64,000 nt of DNA from Streptomyces sp. MBT53. GTDB taxonomy: Bacteria; Actinomycetota; Actinomycetes; Streptomycetales; Streptomycetaceae. The stretch spans positions 1-64,000 of the forward strand of contig NZ_JAEQAZ010000017.1 in the NCBI RefSeq assembly GCF_016654115.1, given 5' to 3'. Of this stretch, positions 36,690 to 45,332 are shown in pieces. The notes beneath the pieces are model-generated. The model was not told the origin of the DNA and did no database searches. It saw only the letters and a list, made by a program, of their open reading frames with translations. How positions within the stretch are numbered: position 1 is the stretch's first letter; each line of letters begins with the position of its first letter. A program made the position numbers and the translations under genes.

Positions 36690-36818
36690 ACGGAACTCCT
36701 TATACGGCGGCCGGGATTCCGGCCTGCTCGGTGGCCGCCCGGCCGGACTGGGTGTGCCGGCGGGTGGCCTCGGGAACGCGCGTAGCTGGTGCGTGATCGC
36801 GGGGGAAGCTTCGCAGAT

Positions 36819-36927
36819 TTGACCGGGCCATGCCATAAAAAGAAGGAAGTGTGCGCATGGAGTGGAGGAAGGTGCGAACGAGGGCCGGAGTGTGCCGTAC
36901 GTAGGCCTACGTTGACCGGGCCATGCC
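36819..36927. repeat. 16-bp direct repeat and 14-bp palindrome in a divergent control region
   Basis: TTGACCGGGCCATGCC occurs at 36819-36834 and again at 36912-36927, 93 bases apart. A perfect palindrome ACGTAGGCCTACGT (36899-36912) abuts the second copy. The region lies between the peptidase and the phosphate transporter. TTGACC could serve as a -35 element, but I find no convincing -10 at the right distance. It does not match the direct-repeat GTTCACC pattern of Streptomyces PHO boxes. Confidence 0.5.
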
Positions 36928-36981
36928 TGGATTTGGCCTCCGGTTGGCCGAATGTACGCCTTCGATTGCTTCCATCGAGCG

Positions 36982-38136
36982 ATGGACCACATCACGTTCC
37001 TCGTGGCCGTCGTCATCGTCACGGCCTTGGCCTTCGACTTCACCAATGGATTCCACGACACCGCAAACGCGATGGCGACATCCATCGCCACCGGGGCGCT
37101 GAAGCCCAAAACGGCGGTCCTGATCAGTGGGGCCCTCAACATCGGCGGCGCCTTCCTGTCCACGGAAGTCGCCAAGACGATCTCCGGTGGCATCGTCGAC
37201 GACACCCTGGTCACACCGGGGATGATCTTCGCGGGGCTCGTCGGAGCGATCCTCTGGAATCTCCTGACCTGGCTGCTGGGACTCCCGTCCAGTTCCTCGC
37301 ACGCGCTCTTCGGTGGCCTGATCGGTGCCGTCTGGGTCGGCGCGGGCTCCAACGGCGTCCACTTCGACAAGGTCGTGGAGAAGATCCTGATCCCGGCGGT
37401 GGCCTCCCCGCTCGTGGCCGGAATCGCCGCTCTCCTCGCCACCTACCTCGCCTACAAGATCACCGCCCGGGCCCGCAAGGACTCGGTCACCAAGGGCTTC
37501 CGGATCGGCCAGATCGCCTCGGCCTCGCTGGTCTCCCTCGCGCACGGCACGAACGACGCGCAGAAGACGATGGGCGTCATCACCCTGACCCTGATCTCCG
37601 TGGGCGCGCTCGGCCACGACGCCGGTCCGCCGGTGTGGGTCATCGCCTCGGCGGGCCTCGCGATCGGCCTCGGCACCTACATCGGCGGCTGGCGCATCAT
37701 CCGCACGATGGGCAAGGGCCTCACCGACATCGAGTCGCCGCAGGGCTTCGCGGCCGAGGCCGCCTCCACGACCGTCATCCTCACCTCCGCCCACCTCGGC
37801 TTCGCGCTCTCCACCACCCAGGTCTGCTCCGGCGGCATCCTGGGCGCGGGCCTCGGCAGGCGCCTCGCCGAGGTGCGCTGGGGTACGGCCGGCCGTATGG
37901 TCATCGCCTGGCTGGTCACCCTTCCGGCCGCCGCCGCGGTCGGCGGTCTGTCCGCGAGCGTCGTCAAGCACGGCGGCAACCTCGGTACGGCCCTGATCGC
38001 GCTGATCGCCGCCGCCGTGGCCGGATTCATCGTGATCGCCTCGCGCCGCAACCCCGTGCACGCGGACAACGTCAATGAGACCCACGAGGTCACCATCCGC
38101 GGTGGCGCGTCCTCGGACGTCCGTACGGCCGCCTGA
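36982..38136 (+). CDS. pit: PiT-family inorganic phosphate transporter
   Basis: A 384-residue membrane carrier of the PiT/PHO4 family, importing metal-phosphate with protons. Both signature repeats are present: [20 protein letters not shown] near the N-terminus and [16 protein letters not shown] in the middle. [15 protein letters not shown] and [18 protein letters not shown] are also typical. About ten membrane segments are predicted. The ATG at 36982 begins the membrane part directly; an ATG at 36952 would add ten polar residues. Neither has a strong ribosome site. It is followed by a small membrane protein and a polyphosphate kinase 2 gene, which suggests a phosphate/polyphosphate operon. 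Confidence 0.92.
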   Translation: MDHITFLVAVVIVTALAFDFTNGFHDTANAMATSIATGALKPKTAVLISGALNIGGAFLSTEVAKTISGGIVDDTLVTPGMIFAGLVGAILWNLLTWLLGLPSSSSHALFGGLIGAVWVGAGSNGVHFDKVVEKILIPAVASPLVAGIAALLATYLAYKITARARKDSVTKGFRIGQIASASLVSLAHGTNDAQKTMGVITLTLISVGALGHDAGPPVWVIASAGLAIGLGTYIGGWRIIRTMGKGLTDIESPQGFAAEAASTTVILTSAHLGFALSTTQVCSGGILGAGLGRRLAEVRWGTAGRMVIAWLVTLPAAAAVGGLSASVVKHGGNLGTALIALIAAAVAGFIVIASRRNPVHADNVNETHEVTIRGGASSDVRTAA

Positions 38137-38153
38137 GTCAAGGGAGTTGACTG

Positions 38154-38387
38154 ATGAGTGTGGACTGGAACGCCCTCGGCGAGGTCTTCGCGGTGAGTGT
38201 CGGAGTGACCGTCGGTGTGGTCGTCGTCTTCGCGCTGGGGGTGCTCGGCATCGCCCAGGTCGAGGCCGCCCGCGAACAGGACGGCGGCACCCACGCCCTC
38301 GGATTTGCCCAGGCGGGGTTGTGCTTTCTCGCCTGTGCGGCTGTCGTGGCATACGGCATATATCTCATCGTGCCGCAGTTCCACTGA
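38154..38387 (+). CDS. Small two-helix membrane protein between PiT and PPK2
   Basis: A 77-residue protein with two predicted membrane helices (VFAVSVGVTVGVVVVFALGV and AGLCFLACAAVVAYGIYLIV). They are joined by a charged loop containing QVEAAREQDGGTHA. The ATG at 38154 has AGGGAG about eight bases upstream and starts 17 bases after the transporter stop, and the PPK2 gene follows after 50 bases. I do not recognise the family. Position suggests an accessory subunit of the phosphate carrier or a membrane anchor for the kinase; both are guesses. Confidence 0.8.
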   Translation: MSVDWNALGEVFAVSVGVTVGVVVVFALGVLGIAQVEAAREQDGGTHALGFAQAGLCFLACAAVVAYGIYLIVPQFH

Positions 38388-38437
38388 ATACCGCTGATAC
38401 CAGTGATCAACCGAACACCATCGAGAAGGAGGCCGGG

Positions 38438-39328
38438 ATGACTGAGCTGTTGTCGGGGCTGCGCGTCGACTACACGGACCAGGACGACCCGGTGCTGATC
38501 CGGCCCGACGGCAGCCCGGTGGACACCTGGCGGGAGAACTACCCGTACGAAGAGCGCATGGAGCGCAAGGAGTACGACTGGCACAAGCGGCTCCAGCAGA
38601 TCGAACTGCTGAAGCTCCAGCGCTGGGTCAAGGAGACCGGCCGTCGTCTCGTCATCGTGTGCGAGGGGCGCGACGCGGCCGGCAAGGGCGGCACGATCAA
38701 ACGGTTCACCGAGCACCTGAACCCGCGTGGTGCCCGTGTGGTGGCGCTCGAGAAGCCGAGCGAGCGCGAGAGCGGTCAGTGGTACTTCCAGCGCTACGTC
38801 CAGCATCTGCCGACCGCAGGCGAGATCGTGCTGTTCGACCGGTCCTGGTACAACCGGGCCGGCGTGGAGCGCGTGATGGGGTTCTGCTCGGACGACGAGT
38901 ACCGCCGCTTCATGCGCCAGGCCCCGCTGTTCGAGCGGATGCTGGCGGACGACGGCATCGACCTGATCAAGTTCTGGTTCTCCGTCTCACAGGGTGAACA
39001 GCGCACCCGTTTCACGATCCGCCAGGTGGATCCTGTACGGCAGTGGAAGCTCAGTGCGATGGACCTGGAGTCCCTGGACCGCTGGGACGACTACACGGCC
39101 GCCAAGGTCGCCATGTTCCGGGAGACCGACACCGAGCAGGCGCCCTGGACCGTGGTGAAGAGCAACGACAAGAAGCGGGCCCGTGTCGAGGCCATGCGCA
39201 GCGTGCTCGCCCGCTTCGACTACGCCGACAAGGACGAGGAGGTCGTCGGCAGCCCCGACCCACGCATCGTGGGCGCGGCGGCGACCTTGCTGGAGGCGGG
39301 GGAGGACGACACGGCGGCGGTGTTCTAG
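38438..39328 (+). CDS. ppk2: Polyphosphate kinase 2
   Basis: A 296-residue single-domain PPK2. Walker A is CEGRDAAGKGGTIKR, Walker B is EIVLFDRSWYNRAGVE, and the lid region is SQGEQRTRFTIR. These enzymes transfer phosphate between polyphosphate and nucleotides (class I makes GTP or ATP from the diphosphate). The class cannot be fixed by eye, but length and N-terminal extension fit class I. The ATG follows AGAAGGAGGCCGGG, a strong ribosome site. It is downstream of a phosphate importer, linking uptake to polyphosphate use. Confidence 0.93.
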   Translation: MTELLSGLRVDYTDQDDPVLIRPDGSPVDTWRENYPYEERMERKEYDWHKRLQQIELLKLQRWVKETGRRLVIVCEGRDAAGKGGTIKRFTEHLNPRGARVVALEKPSERESGQWYFQRYVQHLPTAGEIVLFDRSWYNRAGVERVMGFCSDDEYRRFMRQAPLFERMLADDGIDLIKFWFSVSQGEQRTRFTIRQVDPVRQWKLSAMDLESLDRWDDYTAAKVAMFRETDTEQAPWTVVKSNDKKRARVEAMRSVLARFDYADKDEEVVGSPDPRIVGAAATLLEAGEDDTAAVF

Positions 39329-39352
39329 GGGCGAGGTCCTTTTGGACCGGTC

Positions 39353-39739
39353 CTAGTCGCCGTCGCGCGGCACGAGTGTCACCCGGTGGAAGTTGCACCC
39401 GGTCATGGGCGGGTTCCCGGAAGGGGGCCCGCCCGCGTGTGCCTTGAGGGCGACGCTGACCAGGCTCAGCAGCAGGTCGACGTCCGTCTCGCAGTCCAGG
39501 TGGACGGTCACCCAGCGGGAGCCCGGGATGATCCGGATCGCCGTCGACTCACTGAGATCATGATGGAACCGCAGGATCGCCCCGACGGTGAGATGCAGAT
39601 CCACATCGTGGTCGGAGTGGAAGTGCACGATCTCGCTGTGGACGGATCGCAGCGCCCGCCCCGTGCCACAGCTGGCCGGGCCCGGACTGAGGTCGGGCCA
39701 GCCTGTCAGTCGCTGCATGGCTCTCTCGGCCAGGGTCAT
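39353..39739 (-). CDS. Luciferase-family (DUF5519-like) protein
   Basis: A 128-residue protein I recognise as the small family labelled 'luciferase' or DUF5519 in actinobacterial genomes. Typical blocks are MTLAERAMQRLTGWPDLS, CGTGRALRS, EIVHFHSDHDVDLHLT and IRIIPGSRWVTVHLDCETD. Despite the label it has no sequence link to the FMN-dependent LLM enzymes, and no function is established. Conserved His residues (HFHSDHDVDLH) may bind metal. It is convergent with PPK2 with 24 bases between stops. Confidence 0.75.
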   Translation of the reverse strand: MTLAERAMQRLTGWPDLSPGPASCGTGRALRSVHSEIVHFHSDHDVDLHLTVGAILRFHHDLSESTAIRIIPGSRWVTVHLDCETDVDLLLSLVSVALKAHAGGPPSGNPPMTGCNFHRVTLVPRDGD

Positions 39740-39802
39740 GTCCCCATCGTGGACTGCTCACCGCTTCGCAACCAGAGGTTGAGCGATTTGTAACCGTGGC
39801 GT

Positions 39803-39844
39803 GAGGTACCGCACACCTCCGGGACGTCCGGTGTGCGGTGCCTC
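39803..39844 (-). terminator. Strong terminator of the aminotransferase gene
   Basis: GAGGTACCGCACACC at 39803-39817 pairs with GGTGTGCGGTGCCTC at 39830-39844 (15 pairs, one G-T wobble) just after the stop of the minus-strand aminotransferase. Confidence 0.8.
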
Positions 39845-39852
39845 GCACCGGG

Positions 39853-41139
39853 TCAACTCGCGTCCGCCACCAGCTTTTCGTAGCCCACGAGCCGTACACA
39901 CGTGGCCACCCCGTCGATGATCTCCTCGATCTCCGAGGCGTCCGGGAAGGAGGGGGCGATCCGGATCGTACGGTCCTGGGGGTCGTCGCCGTACGGGTGG
40001 GTGGCGCCCGCCGGCGTGAGCGCGAGACCGGCGTCCGCCGCGCGGCGCACCACCTCGCGGGCGCAGCCGTCGGGGACGTCGAGGGTGATGAAGTAACCGC
40101 CCCTGGGCGTCGACCAGGTGGCGAGACCGGTGTCTCCCAGCCGGTCGGCGAGGATGCGCAGCACGGTGTCGAACTTCGGCCGCAGCAGCTCACGGTGCTT
40201 GCGCATATGGGCACGCACCCCGTCGGGATCGCGCAGGAACATCGCGTGCCGCAGCTGGTTGACCTTGTCGGGGCCGATGGAACGCTTGGCGCTGTAGCCG
40301 CGCAGCCAGGCCACGTTGGCCGGGGACGAGCCGAAGAACGCCACGCCCGCACCGCCGAGCGTGATCTTCGAGGTGGACCCGAAGACGAAGACCCGGTCGG
40401 GGCTGCCGTGTTCGGCGCAGGCCGCCAACAGGTCGGCGATCTCCACCTCTTCCTCGGTGAGGTGGTGCACGGCGTAGGCGTTGTCCCAGAAGATCCGGAA
40501 GTCGGGCGCCGCCGTCGGCATCGCGGCGAGCCGTCGTACGGTCTCGTCGCTGTAGCAAGTCCCGTCCGGGTTGCTGTACTTGGGCACGCACCAGATGCCC
40601 TTGACCGCCGGGTCCTCGGCGACCAGGCGCTCCACCACGTCCATGTCGGGACCCTCGGCGGTCATCGGCACCGGGATCATCTCGATGCTGAACCGCTCGC
40701 ACAGCGCGAAGTGCCGGTCGTAGCCGGGGACCGGGCACAGGAACGCGACCCGCTCCTCGTCCGCCCAGCGGCGCGCCGCTCCGGGAAGCGTGCCGAGCAG
40801 TGCGTGCACCAGGCAGTCGTGCATCAGCTCCAGGCTGGAGTTGCCCACGGCGAGCAGTTGCGCTGCCGGTACCTGGAGGAACCCGGAGAAGATCTCCCGG
40901 AGCTCCGACAGCCCTTCCGCGCCACCGTAGTTGCGGCAGTCCGTGCCGTCGGCGGCGGTGTACCGGTCGCCGGGCAGCGAGAGGAGTTCGGCGGAGAGGT
41001 CGAGCTGCCGCGCGGAGGGCTTGCCGCGGGTCAGGTCGAGCGACAGTTTCTTCGCGAGGAGGGCTTCGTAGTCGCTCCGGGCCGCGTCGAGGCGGGCCGG
41101 GAGGGAATCGGCGCTGTGCGAGGGTGAGGGAGGGGTCAC
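39853..41139 (-). CDS. Class I aminotransferase, aspartate aminotransferase of the MocR-like (PF12897) subgroup
   Basis: A 428-residue PLP-dependent fold-type I aminotransferase. It starts with LDLTRGKPSARQLDLSAELL, a signature of the actinobacterial aspartate aminotransferase subgroup, and has the PLP lysine in VFGSTSKITLGGAGV, NAYAVHHL and the C-terminal arginine region RTIRIAPSFP. It should interconvert aspartate and 2-oxoglutarate with oxaloacetate and glutamate, probably as a housekeeping enzyme. The GTG at 41139 is the first plausible start; no ribosome site is obvious, so the start is less certain. It is divergent from the DNA-repair operon. Confidence 0.85.
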   Translation of the reverse strand: MTPPSPSHSADSLPARLDAARSDYEALLAKKLSLDLTRGKPSARQLDLSAELLSLPGDRYTAADGTDCRNYGGAEGLSELREIFSGFLQVPAAQLLAVGNSSLELMHDCLVHALLGTLPGAARRWADEERVAFLCPVPGYDRHFALCERFSIEMIPVPMTAEGPDMDVVERLVAEDPAVKGIWCVPKYSNPDGTCYSDETVRRLAAMPTAAPDFRIFWDNAYAVHHLTEEEVEIADLLAACAEHGSPDRVFVFGSTSKITLGGAGVAFFGSSPANVAWLRGYSAKRSIGPDKVNQLRHAMFLRDPDGVRAHMRKHRELLRPKFDTVLRILADRLGDTGLATWSTPRGGYFITLDVPDGCAREVVRRAADAGLALTPAGATHPYGDDPQDRTIRIAPSFPDASEIEEIIDGVATCVRLVGYEKLVADAS

Positions 41140-41286
41140 GGAGGTCGACGCTACAAAGCCGCGTCTCACACCACAAACCGATAAGCCCGGCCTCCACCGG
41201 CACCGACCGGGGCGAGGACCAGGCCACGCGACGTCGATGTCGGATTCCCGCCAGCCCGAGCCCGGCCCGTATCGGATGCTGGACAT

Positions 41287-42765
41287 ATGCAGAACGGGAT
41301 GCACACCGATACGGAGCGCTGTGTACGCGCGGTCCAGTCCAAGGACGCGCGCTTCGACGGCTGGTTCTTCACGGCCGTCCTGACCACCCGCATCTACTGC
41401 CGGCCCAGCTGCCCGGTCGTACCGCCCAAGCCCGAGAACATGACGTTCTACCCGAGCGCGGCGGCCTGCCAGCAGGCGGGCTTCCGGGCCTGCAAGCGCT
41501 GCCGCCCCGACACCAGCCCCGGGTCCCCGGAGTGGAACCAGCGGGCCGACCTGGTCGCCCGCGCGATGCGCCTGATCGCCGACGGAACGGTGGACCGCGA
41601 GGGCGTCCCCGGCCTCGCCGCCCGCCTCGGCTACAGCACCCGGCAGATCGAACGCCAGCTCCTCGCCGAACTCGGCGCCGGCCCCCTCGCCCTGGCCCGC
41701 GCCCAACGCGCCCAGACGGCAAGGCTGTTGATCGAGACGACCGCGCTCCCGATGGCGGAGATCGCCTTCGCCGCCGGCTTCTCCTCGATCCGCACCTTCA
41801 ACGACACCGTGCGCGAGGTCTTCGCCCTCTCCCCGAGCGAGCTGCGCAACAGGCGCCCGAGGACGACCGTCCTCACCCCCGGCACGCTCACCCTCCGCCT
41901 GCCGTTCCGCGCCCCCCTCAACCCCGACAACCTCTTCGGCCACCTGGCGGCGACCGCCGTACCGGGCGTCGAGGAGTGGCGGGCCGGCGCGTACCGCCGC
42001 ACCCTCCGCCTCCCCTACGGCCACGGCATCGCGTCGCTCACCCCCCAGCCCGACCACATCGCCTGCCGCCTCACGCTCAGCGACCTGCGCGACCTGCCCG
42101 TGGCCATCAGCCGCTGCCGCCGCATGCTCGACCTGGACGCCGACCCGGTCGCGGTGGACGACCAGCTCCGTACGGACCCCGTCCTGGCCCCGCTGGTGGA
42201 CAAGGCACCGGGCCGCCGCGTCCCGCGCACGGTCGACGAGGCCGAGTTCGCCGTACGGGCCGTACTCGGCCAGCAGGTCTCCACGGCGGCGGCCCGCACC
42301 CACGCGGCCCGCCTGGTCACCGCCCACGGCGAACCGGTCGACGACCCCGAGGGCGGCCTGACCCACCTGTTCCCGTCCCCGCAGGCACTGGCGGCCGTGA
42401 ACCCGGAGTCGCTCGCCATGCCGAACACCCGCCGCACCACGTTCACCACGCTCGTCGCCCAACTGGCCGACGGGACGCTCCACTTGGGAGTGGAGAGCGA
42501 CTGGGCGGAGGCGCGAGCCCAACTGCTGAACCTTCCCGGCTTCGGCCCCTGGACGGTCGACGTCATCGCCATGCGTGCCCTCGGCGACCCCGACGCCTTC
42601 CTCCCCACCGACCTCGGAATCCGGCGCGCCGCACAGGAGTTGGGCCTCCCGTCGACCCCGGCCGCCCTCACCGCCCGCGCGGCGGCCTGGCGGCCGTGGC
42701 GGGCGTACGCGGTCCAGTACCTGTGGGCGACCGACACCCACCCGATCAACTTCCTCCCCGTATAA
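41287..42765 (+). CDS. alkA: AdaA-AlkA fusion: methylation-responsive regulator and 3-methyladenine DNA glycosylase
   Basis: A 492-residue repair protein with three parts. The Ada metal-binding N-domain (1-80) has zinc cysteines C38, C42, C69 and C72 at the same numbering as E. coli Ada, and C38 is the methylphosphotriester acceptor. An AraC-type helix-turn-helix covers about 90-185 (LAARLGYSTRQIERQLLAEL, IAFAAGFSSIRTFN). An AlkA-type HhH-GPD glycosylase covers about 200-490 with LPGFGPWTVDVIAMRALGD and catalytic Asp in LPTDLGIRRA. It should sense alkylated DNA, switch on its own operon and remove alkylated bases. The methyl-acceptor for O6-methylguanine is absent here and supplied by the next gene, as I recall for mycobacterial adaA-alkA/ogt. 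Confidence 0.93.
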   Translation: MQNGMHTDTERCVRAVQSKDARFDGWFFTAVLTTRIYCRPSCPVVPPKPENMTFYPSAAACQQAGFRACKRCRPDTSPGSPEWNQRADLVARAMRLIADGTVDREGVPGLAARLGYSTRQIERQLLAELGAGPLALARAQRAQTARLLIETTALPMAEIAFAAGFSSIRTFNDTVREVFALSPSELRNRRPRTTVLTPGTLTLRLPFRAPLNPDNLFGHLAATAVPGVEEWRAGAYRRTLRLPYGHGIASLTPQPDHIACRLTLSDLRDLPVAISRCRRMLDLDADPVAVDDQLRTDPVLAPLVDKAPGRRVPRTVDEAEFAVRAVLGQQVSTAAARTHAARLVTAHGEPVDDPEGGLTHLFPSPQALAAVNPESLAMPNTRRTTFTTLVAQLADGTLHLGVESDWAEARAQLLNLPGFGPWTVDVIAMRALGDPDAFLPTDLGIRRAAQELGLPSTPAALTARAAAWRPWRAYAVQYLWATDTHPINFLPV

Positions 42766-42795
42766 GGGAATCGCAGACAGCGGAGTACGGACGAC

Positions 42796-43281
42796 ATGAA
42801 GCACCACACCGTGATCGACAGCCCCTACGGCCCGTTGACCCTCGTCGCGGACGAGGACGGCGCCCTGTGCGGCCTCTACATGGTCGACCAGCGCCACCGC
42901 CCCCCGGAGGAGTCCTTCGGCACTCCCGACGACACCCCCTTCGCCGAGACGACCGCCCAACTACAGGCGTACTTCGCGGGCGAGTTGAAGGAGTTCACCC
43001 TCGAACTGCGCCTGCACGGAACCCCGTTCCAACGCACCGTCTGGGACCAGCTCCGCCGCATCCCCTACGGCGAGACCCGCTCCTACGGCGACCTCGCCGA
43101 CGCCCTCGGCAACCCGGGCGCCTCCCGCGCGGTCGGCCTCGCCAACGGCAAGAACCCCATCGGGATCATCGTCCCCTGCCACCGGGTCGTCGGCGCGAAC
43201 GGCAGCCTCACGGGCTACGGCGGCGGCCTGGACCGCAAGCAGCGCCTGCTGGACTTCGAGAGCGGGGCGGCGCTTTTCTGA
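42796..43281 (+). CDS. ogt: Methylated-DNA-[protein]-cysteine S-methyltransferase
   Basis: A 161-residue suicide alkyltransferase that takes methyl groups from O6-methylguanine. The acceptor is C128 in IIVPCHRVVGANG; FQRTVWDQLRRIPYGETRSY is the DNA-binding helix region, and NGKNP the N-hinge. It starts 30 bases after the AdaA-AlkA gene and is surely in the same operon, giving a two-gene adaptive response to alkylation damage. Confidence 0.95.
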   Translation: MKHHTVIDSPYGPLTLVADEDGALCGLYMVDQRHRPPEESFGTPDDTPFAETTAQLQAYFAGELKEFTLELRLHGTPFQRTVWDQLRRIPYGETRSYGDLADALGNPGASRAVGLANGKNPIGIIVPCHRVVGANGSLTGYGGGLDRKQRLLDFESGAALF

Positions 43282-43376
43282 GCGCTCGCCCGACGGGCGC
43301 CGGATCCCGCCAAAGTGCTTTGCGGGCACGGGAGTTGAAAGGAGTCGTTCGGCAGGTCCGTGTAGTGTCCTGTCGC

Positions 43377-44177
43377 GTGCTGGCCGAACAACGACACCAA
43401 CTCATCCTGCGGGCCCTGCGATCCGGCGGCACTGTCACCGTGACGGATCTCGCCGGCCGCTTGGACGCCAGTGCCGCGACGATCCGTCGTGACCTCCTCA
43501 AGCTGGAAGCGGACGGGCTGCTCACGCGGGTTCATGGCGGAGCGGTCGTGGAGGAGGCTCCCGCACCGTTCACCGAGGCTGCCGAGGCCCAGGTGGACGT
43601 GAAGGACGCCATAGCCGCCGAGGCGGTCAGGATGATCGAGGACGGTCAGTCGATCATCCTGGACTCCGGCTCGACGGTTCACCGGCTCGCCCGGCGGTTG
43701 CACGGGCGCCGGATCACCGTGATCACCAACAACCTGGCGGTGTACGAGGAACTCGTCCAGGACGAGCACGTCCAGCTCATGCTGCTCGGCGGCATGGTCG
43801 TACGGGAGTCGCGCATGCTGGACGGCTTCATGGCGGAGGACAACCTTCGCCAGGTGCACGCCGACTGGCTCTTCATGGGAGCCTGCGGGGTCCGCGCGGG
43901 TGCTCAGGTCATGGACACCACGGTCGCCGAAGTGCCCGCGAGACGGGCCATGATCGCGGCCAGTGACAAGGTGGCGCTGCTCGTCGACGACACCAAGTTC
44001 CCCGGAACCGGCATGGTGAAGATCTGCGGTCCGGAGGACCTGGATGTCGTCGTGACCGACGCGGTGCCCGGCGCCGCGGCCTGGACGGCTTTCGAGGAAG
44101 CGGGCGTGGACGTGATCCGGGCGAAACCCGTTGGAGCGGTCCAAACCGCTGCTGTCGTCGATGCCGTCGGCGCCTAG
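43377..44177 (+). CDS. DeoR/GlpR-family transcriptional regulator
   Basis: A 266-residue repressor. The N-terminal helix-turn-helix (residues 1-57) reads MLAEQRHQLILRALRSGG and DASAATIRRDLLKLEADG, and the C-terminal sugar-phosphate sensor (DeoRC) has DSGSTVHRLARRL, TVITNNLAV, GGMVVRESRMLDG and DTTVAEVPARRAMI. It probably responds to a phosphorylated sugar. The GTG at 43377 has no ribosome site, and TAGTGT at 43363-43368 could be a -10 placing transcription start at the GTG, so a leaderless message is possible. No sugar operon is adjacent; its targets are elsewhere. Its stop shares CTAG with the opposing sirtuin gene. Confidence 0.9.
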   Translation: MLAEQRHQLILRALRSGGTVTVTDLAGRLDASAATIRRDLLKLEADGLLTRVHGGAVVEEAPAPFTEAAEAQVDVKDAIAAEAVRMIEDGQSIILDSGSTVHRLARRLHGRRITVITNNLAVYEELVQDEHVQLMLLGGMVVRESRMLDGFMAEDNLRQVHADWLFMGACGVRAGAQVMDTTVAEVPARRAMIAASDKVALLVDDTKFPGTGMVKICGPEDLDVVVTDAVPGAAAWTAFEEAGVDVIRAKPVGAVQTAAVVDAVGA

Positions 44178-44911
44178 GAGTCCCGCTCCTGGCTCAGCCG
44201 GTGCAGCAGCTCGGGCAGAGCCGTCCCGATCGGCTCTCGTACGACCTCGTCGGCGAGTTCGTCGTACGGCGTCGGCTCGGCGTTGACGATGATCAGGCGG
44301 GCGCCGTGGTCGGCGGCGACGCCGGCGAGGCCCGCGGCGGGCTGGACCTGGAGGCTGGTACCGACGGCGATGAAGACCTGGCAGGCCTTGGTGATGGCGA
44401 CGGCCTCGCCGAGGACCGCCGGGTCGAGGCGTTCGCCGAACATCACGGTCGCCGACTTCAGGATTCCGCCGCACTCCAGACACGGCGGGTCCGCCTCGCC
44501 GGCCGCGACGCGGGCCAGGGCGTCCTGCATCGGGCCCCGCACATGACACTTCGTGCACACGAAACTCCGTGCGCTGCCATGGAGTTCGAGCACTTTGCGG
44601 GCGGGCACACCGCCGAGCTGGTGGAGTCCGTCGACGTTCTGTGTGATGACCCTGACCGGTACCCCGGACCGTTCCAACTCGGCCACCGCCCGGTGCGCGG
44701 CGTTCGGCTCGGCCCGGAGCGCGCGGTTGTCGCGGCGCATCTGCCACGACCGGCGGCGGATCTCGGGGTCGCCCATGTAGTACTCGTACGTCACGAGTTT
44801 CTCGGCCTCGGGGTCGCGCCGCCACAGCCCGTTGGGGCCGCGATAGTCGGGGATGCCGGAGTCGGTGGAGATGCCCGCGCCACTCAGGAGGGCGACGAGA
44901 GGCTTGTTCAT
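44174..44911 (-). CDS. Sir2-family NAD-dependent protein deacylase
   Basis: A 245-residue sirtuin, removing acyl groups from lysines with NAD and producing O-acyl-ADP-ribose. Motifs are GAGISTDSGIPDYRG, catalytic VITQNVDGLHQLGG with HG in LELHGSARS, the zinc cysteines CTKC and CLEC, and AVGTSLQVQPAAG. The ATG at 44911 begins MNKPLVALLSGAG, right before the conserved fold; the longer Arg-rich reading is not credible. It overlaps the stop of the DeoR gene by four bases. Confidence 0.95.
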   Translation of the reverse strand: MNKPLVALLSGAGISTDSGIPDYRGPNGLWRRDPEAEKLVTYEYYMGDPEIRRRSWQMRRDNRALRAEPNAAHRAVAELERSGVPVRVITQNVDGLHQLGGVPARKVLELHGSARSFVCTKCHVRGPMQDALARVAAGEADPPCLECGGILKSATVMFGERLDPAVLGEAVAITKACQVFIAVGTSLQVQPAAGLAGVAADHGARLIIVNAEPTPYDELADEVVREPIGTALPELLHRLSQERDS

Positions 44912-44954
44912 GGGCCGAGGGTAGGTCGCCCGGGCGCCGGGAGGCGAACGGATA

Positions 44955-45266
44955 TCAACCGCCCGTCGCCCAGCGGATCGCCGCGATCGCACCGGCCAGT
45001 ACGGCGGGGCCCGTCCACCACCAGCCCGTGATCCGCCGCACGGACGGCAGCGAGCACACCGCCACCACCGCACCGGCGGCACCGATCGCGAGGACGCACG
45101 AGAGGACGATCCCGGCGTACGCGTCGCCGTCCCAGGGCCCCGACGGGCGGATGGTCAGCGCCGTCCAGCAGCACAACACGGCGGTGAGGGTGAGCAGGAC
45201 GAGCGGTACGGCGAGGACCAGACGCAGGCAACCGCGGTCGTCGTCCACGGGGGAAGGGCCGGTCAT
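44955..45266 (-). CDS. Small integral membrane protein of unknown function
   Basis: A 103-residue protein with three predicted membrane helices (LRLVLAVPLVLLTLTAVLCC, GIVLSCVLAIGAAGAVVAVC and WTGPAVLAGAIAAIRWATGG). I recognise no motif. The start at 45266 places MTGPSPVDDDRG before the first helix; an upstream extension overlaps the divergent VapB-like gene and is unlikely. It lies 43 bases upstream of the sirtuin gene on the same strand and may be its operon partner. Confidence 0.6.
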   Translation of the reverse strand: MTGPSPVDDDRGCLRLVLAVPLVLLTLTAVLCCWTALTIRPSGPWDGDAYAGIVLSCVLAIGAAGAVVAVCSLPSVRRITGWWWTGPAVLAGAIAAIRWATGG

Positions 45267-45320
45267 CGGTGCGGTGGATTCCTTGCCTCGTGCGGATGTT
45301 CGGGGCGCGCCGGCGGGTGC

Positions 45321-45326
45321 TAGCGT
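45321..45326 (+). promoter_or_regulatory. Possible -10 element for a leaderless VapB-like gene
   Basis: TAGCGT ends six bases before the ATG at 45333, with no ribosome site between. That spacing fits a message that starts at or near its own initiation codon, common in Streptomyces. The -35 is weak. Confidence 0.35.
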
Positions 45327-45332
45327 CCACGC

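Noticed and set aside
43305-43325. Hairpin CCCGCCAAAGTGCTTTGCGGG after OGT
   Set aside because: It needs a bulge and has a two-base loop, so it is a weak candidate; it could equally be an operator upstream of the DeoR gene.
40800-43376. Upstream 860 codons of an open frame continuous with the DeoR gene
   Set aside because: This part overlaps the Ada-AlkA, OGT and aminotransferase genes in other frames and is Arg/Pro-rich; only the last 267 codons are a real gene.
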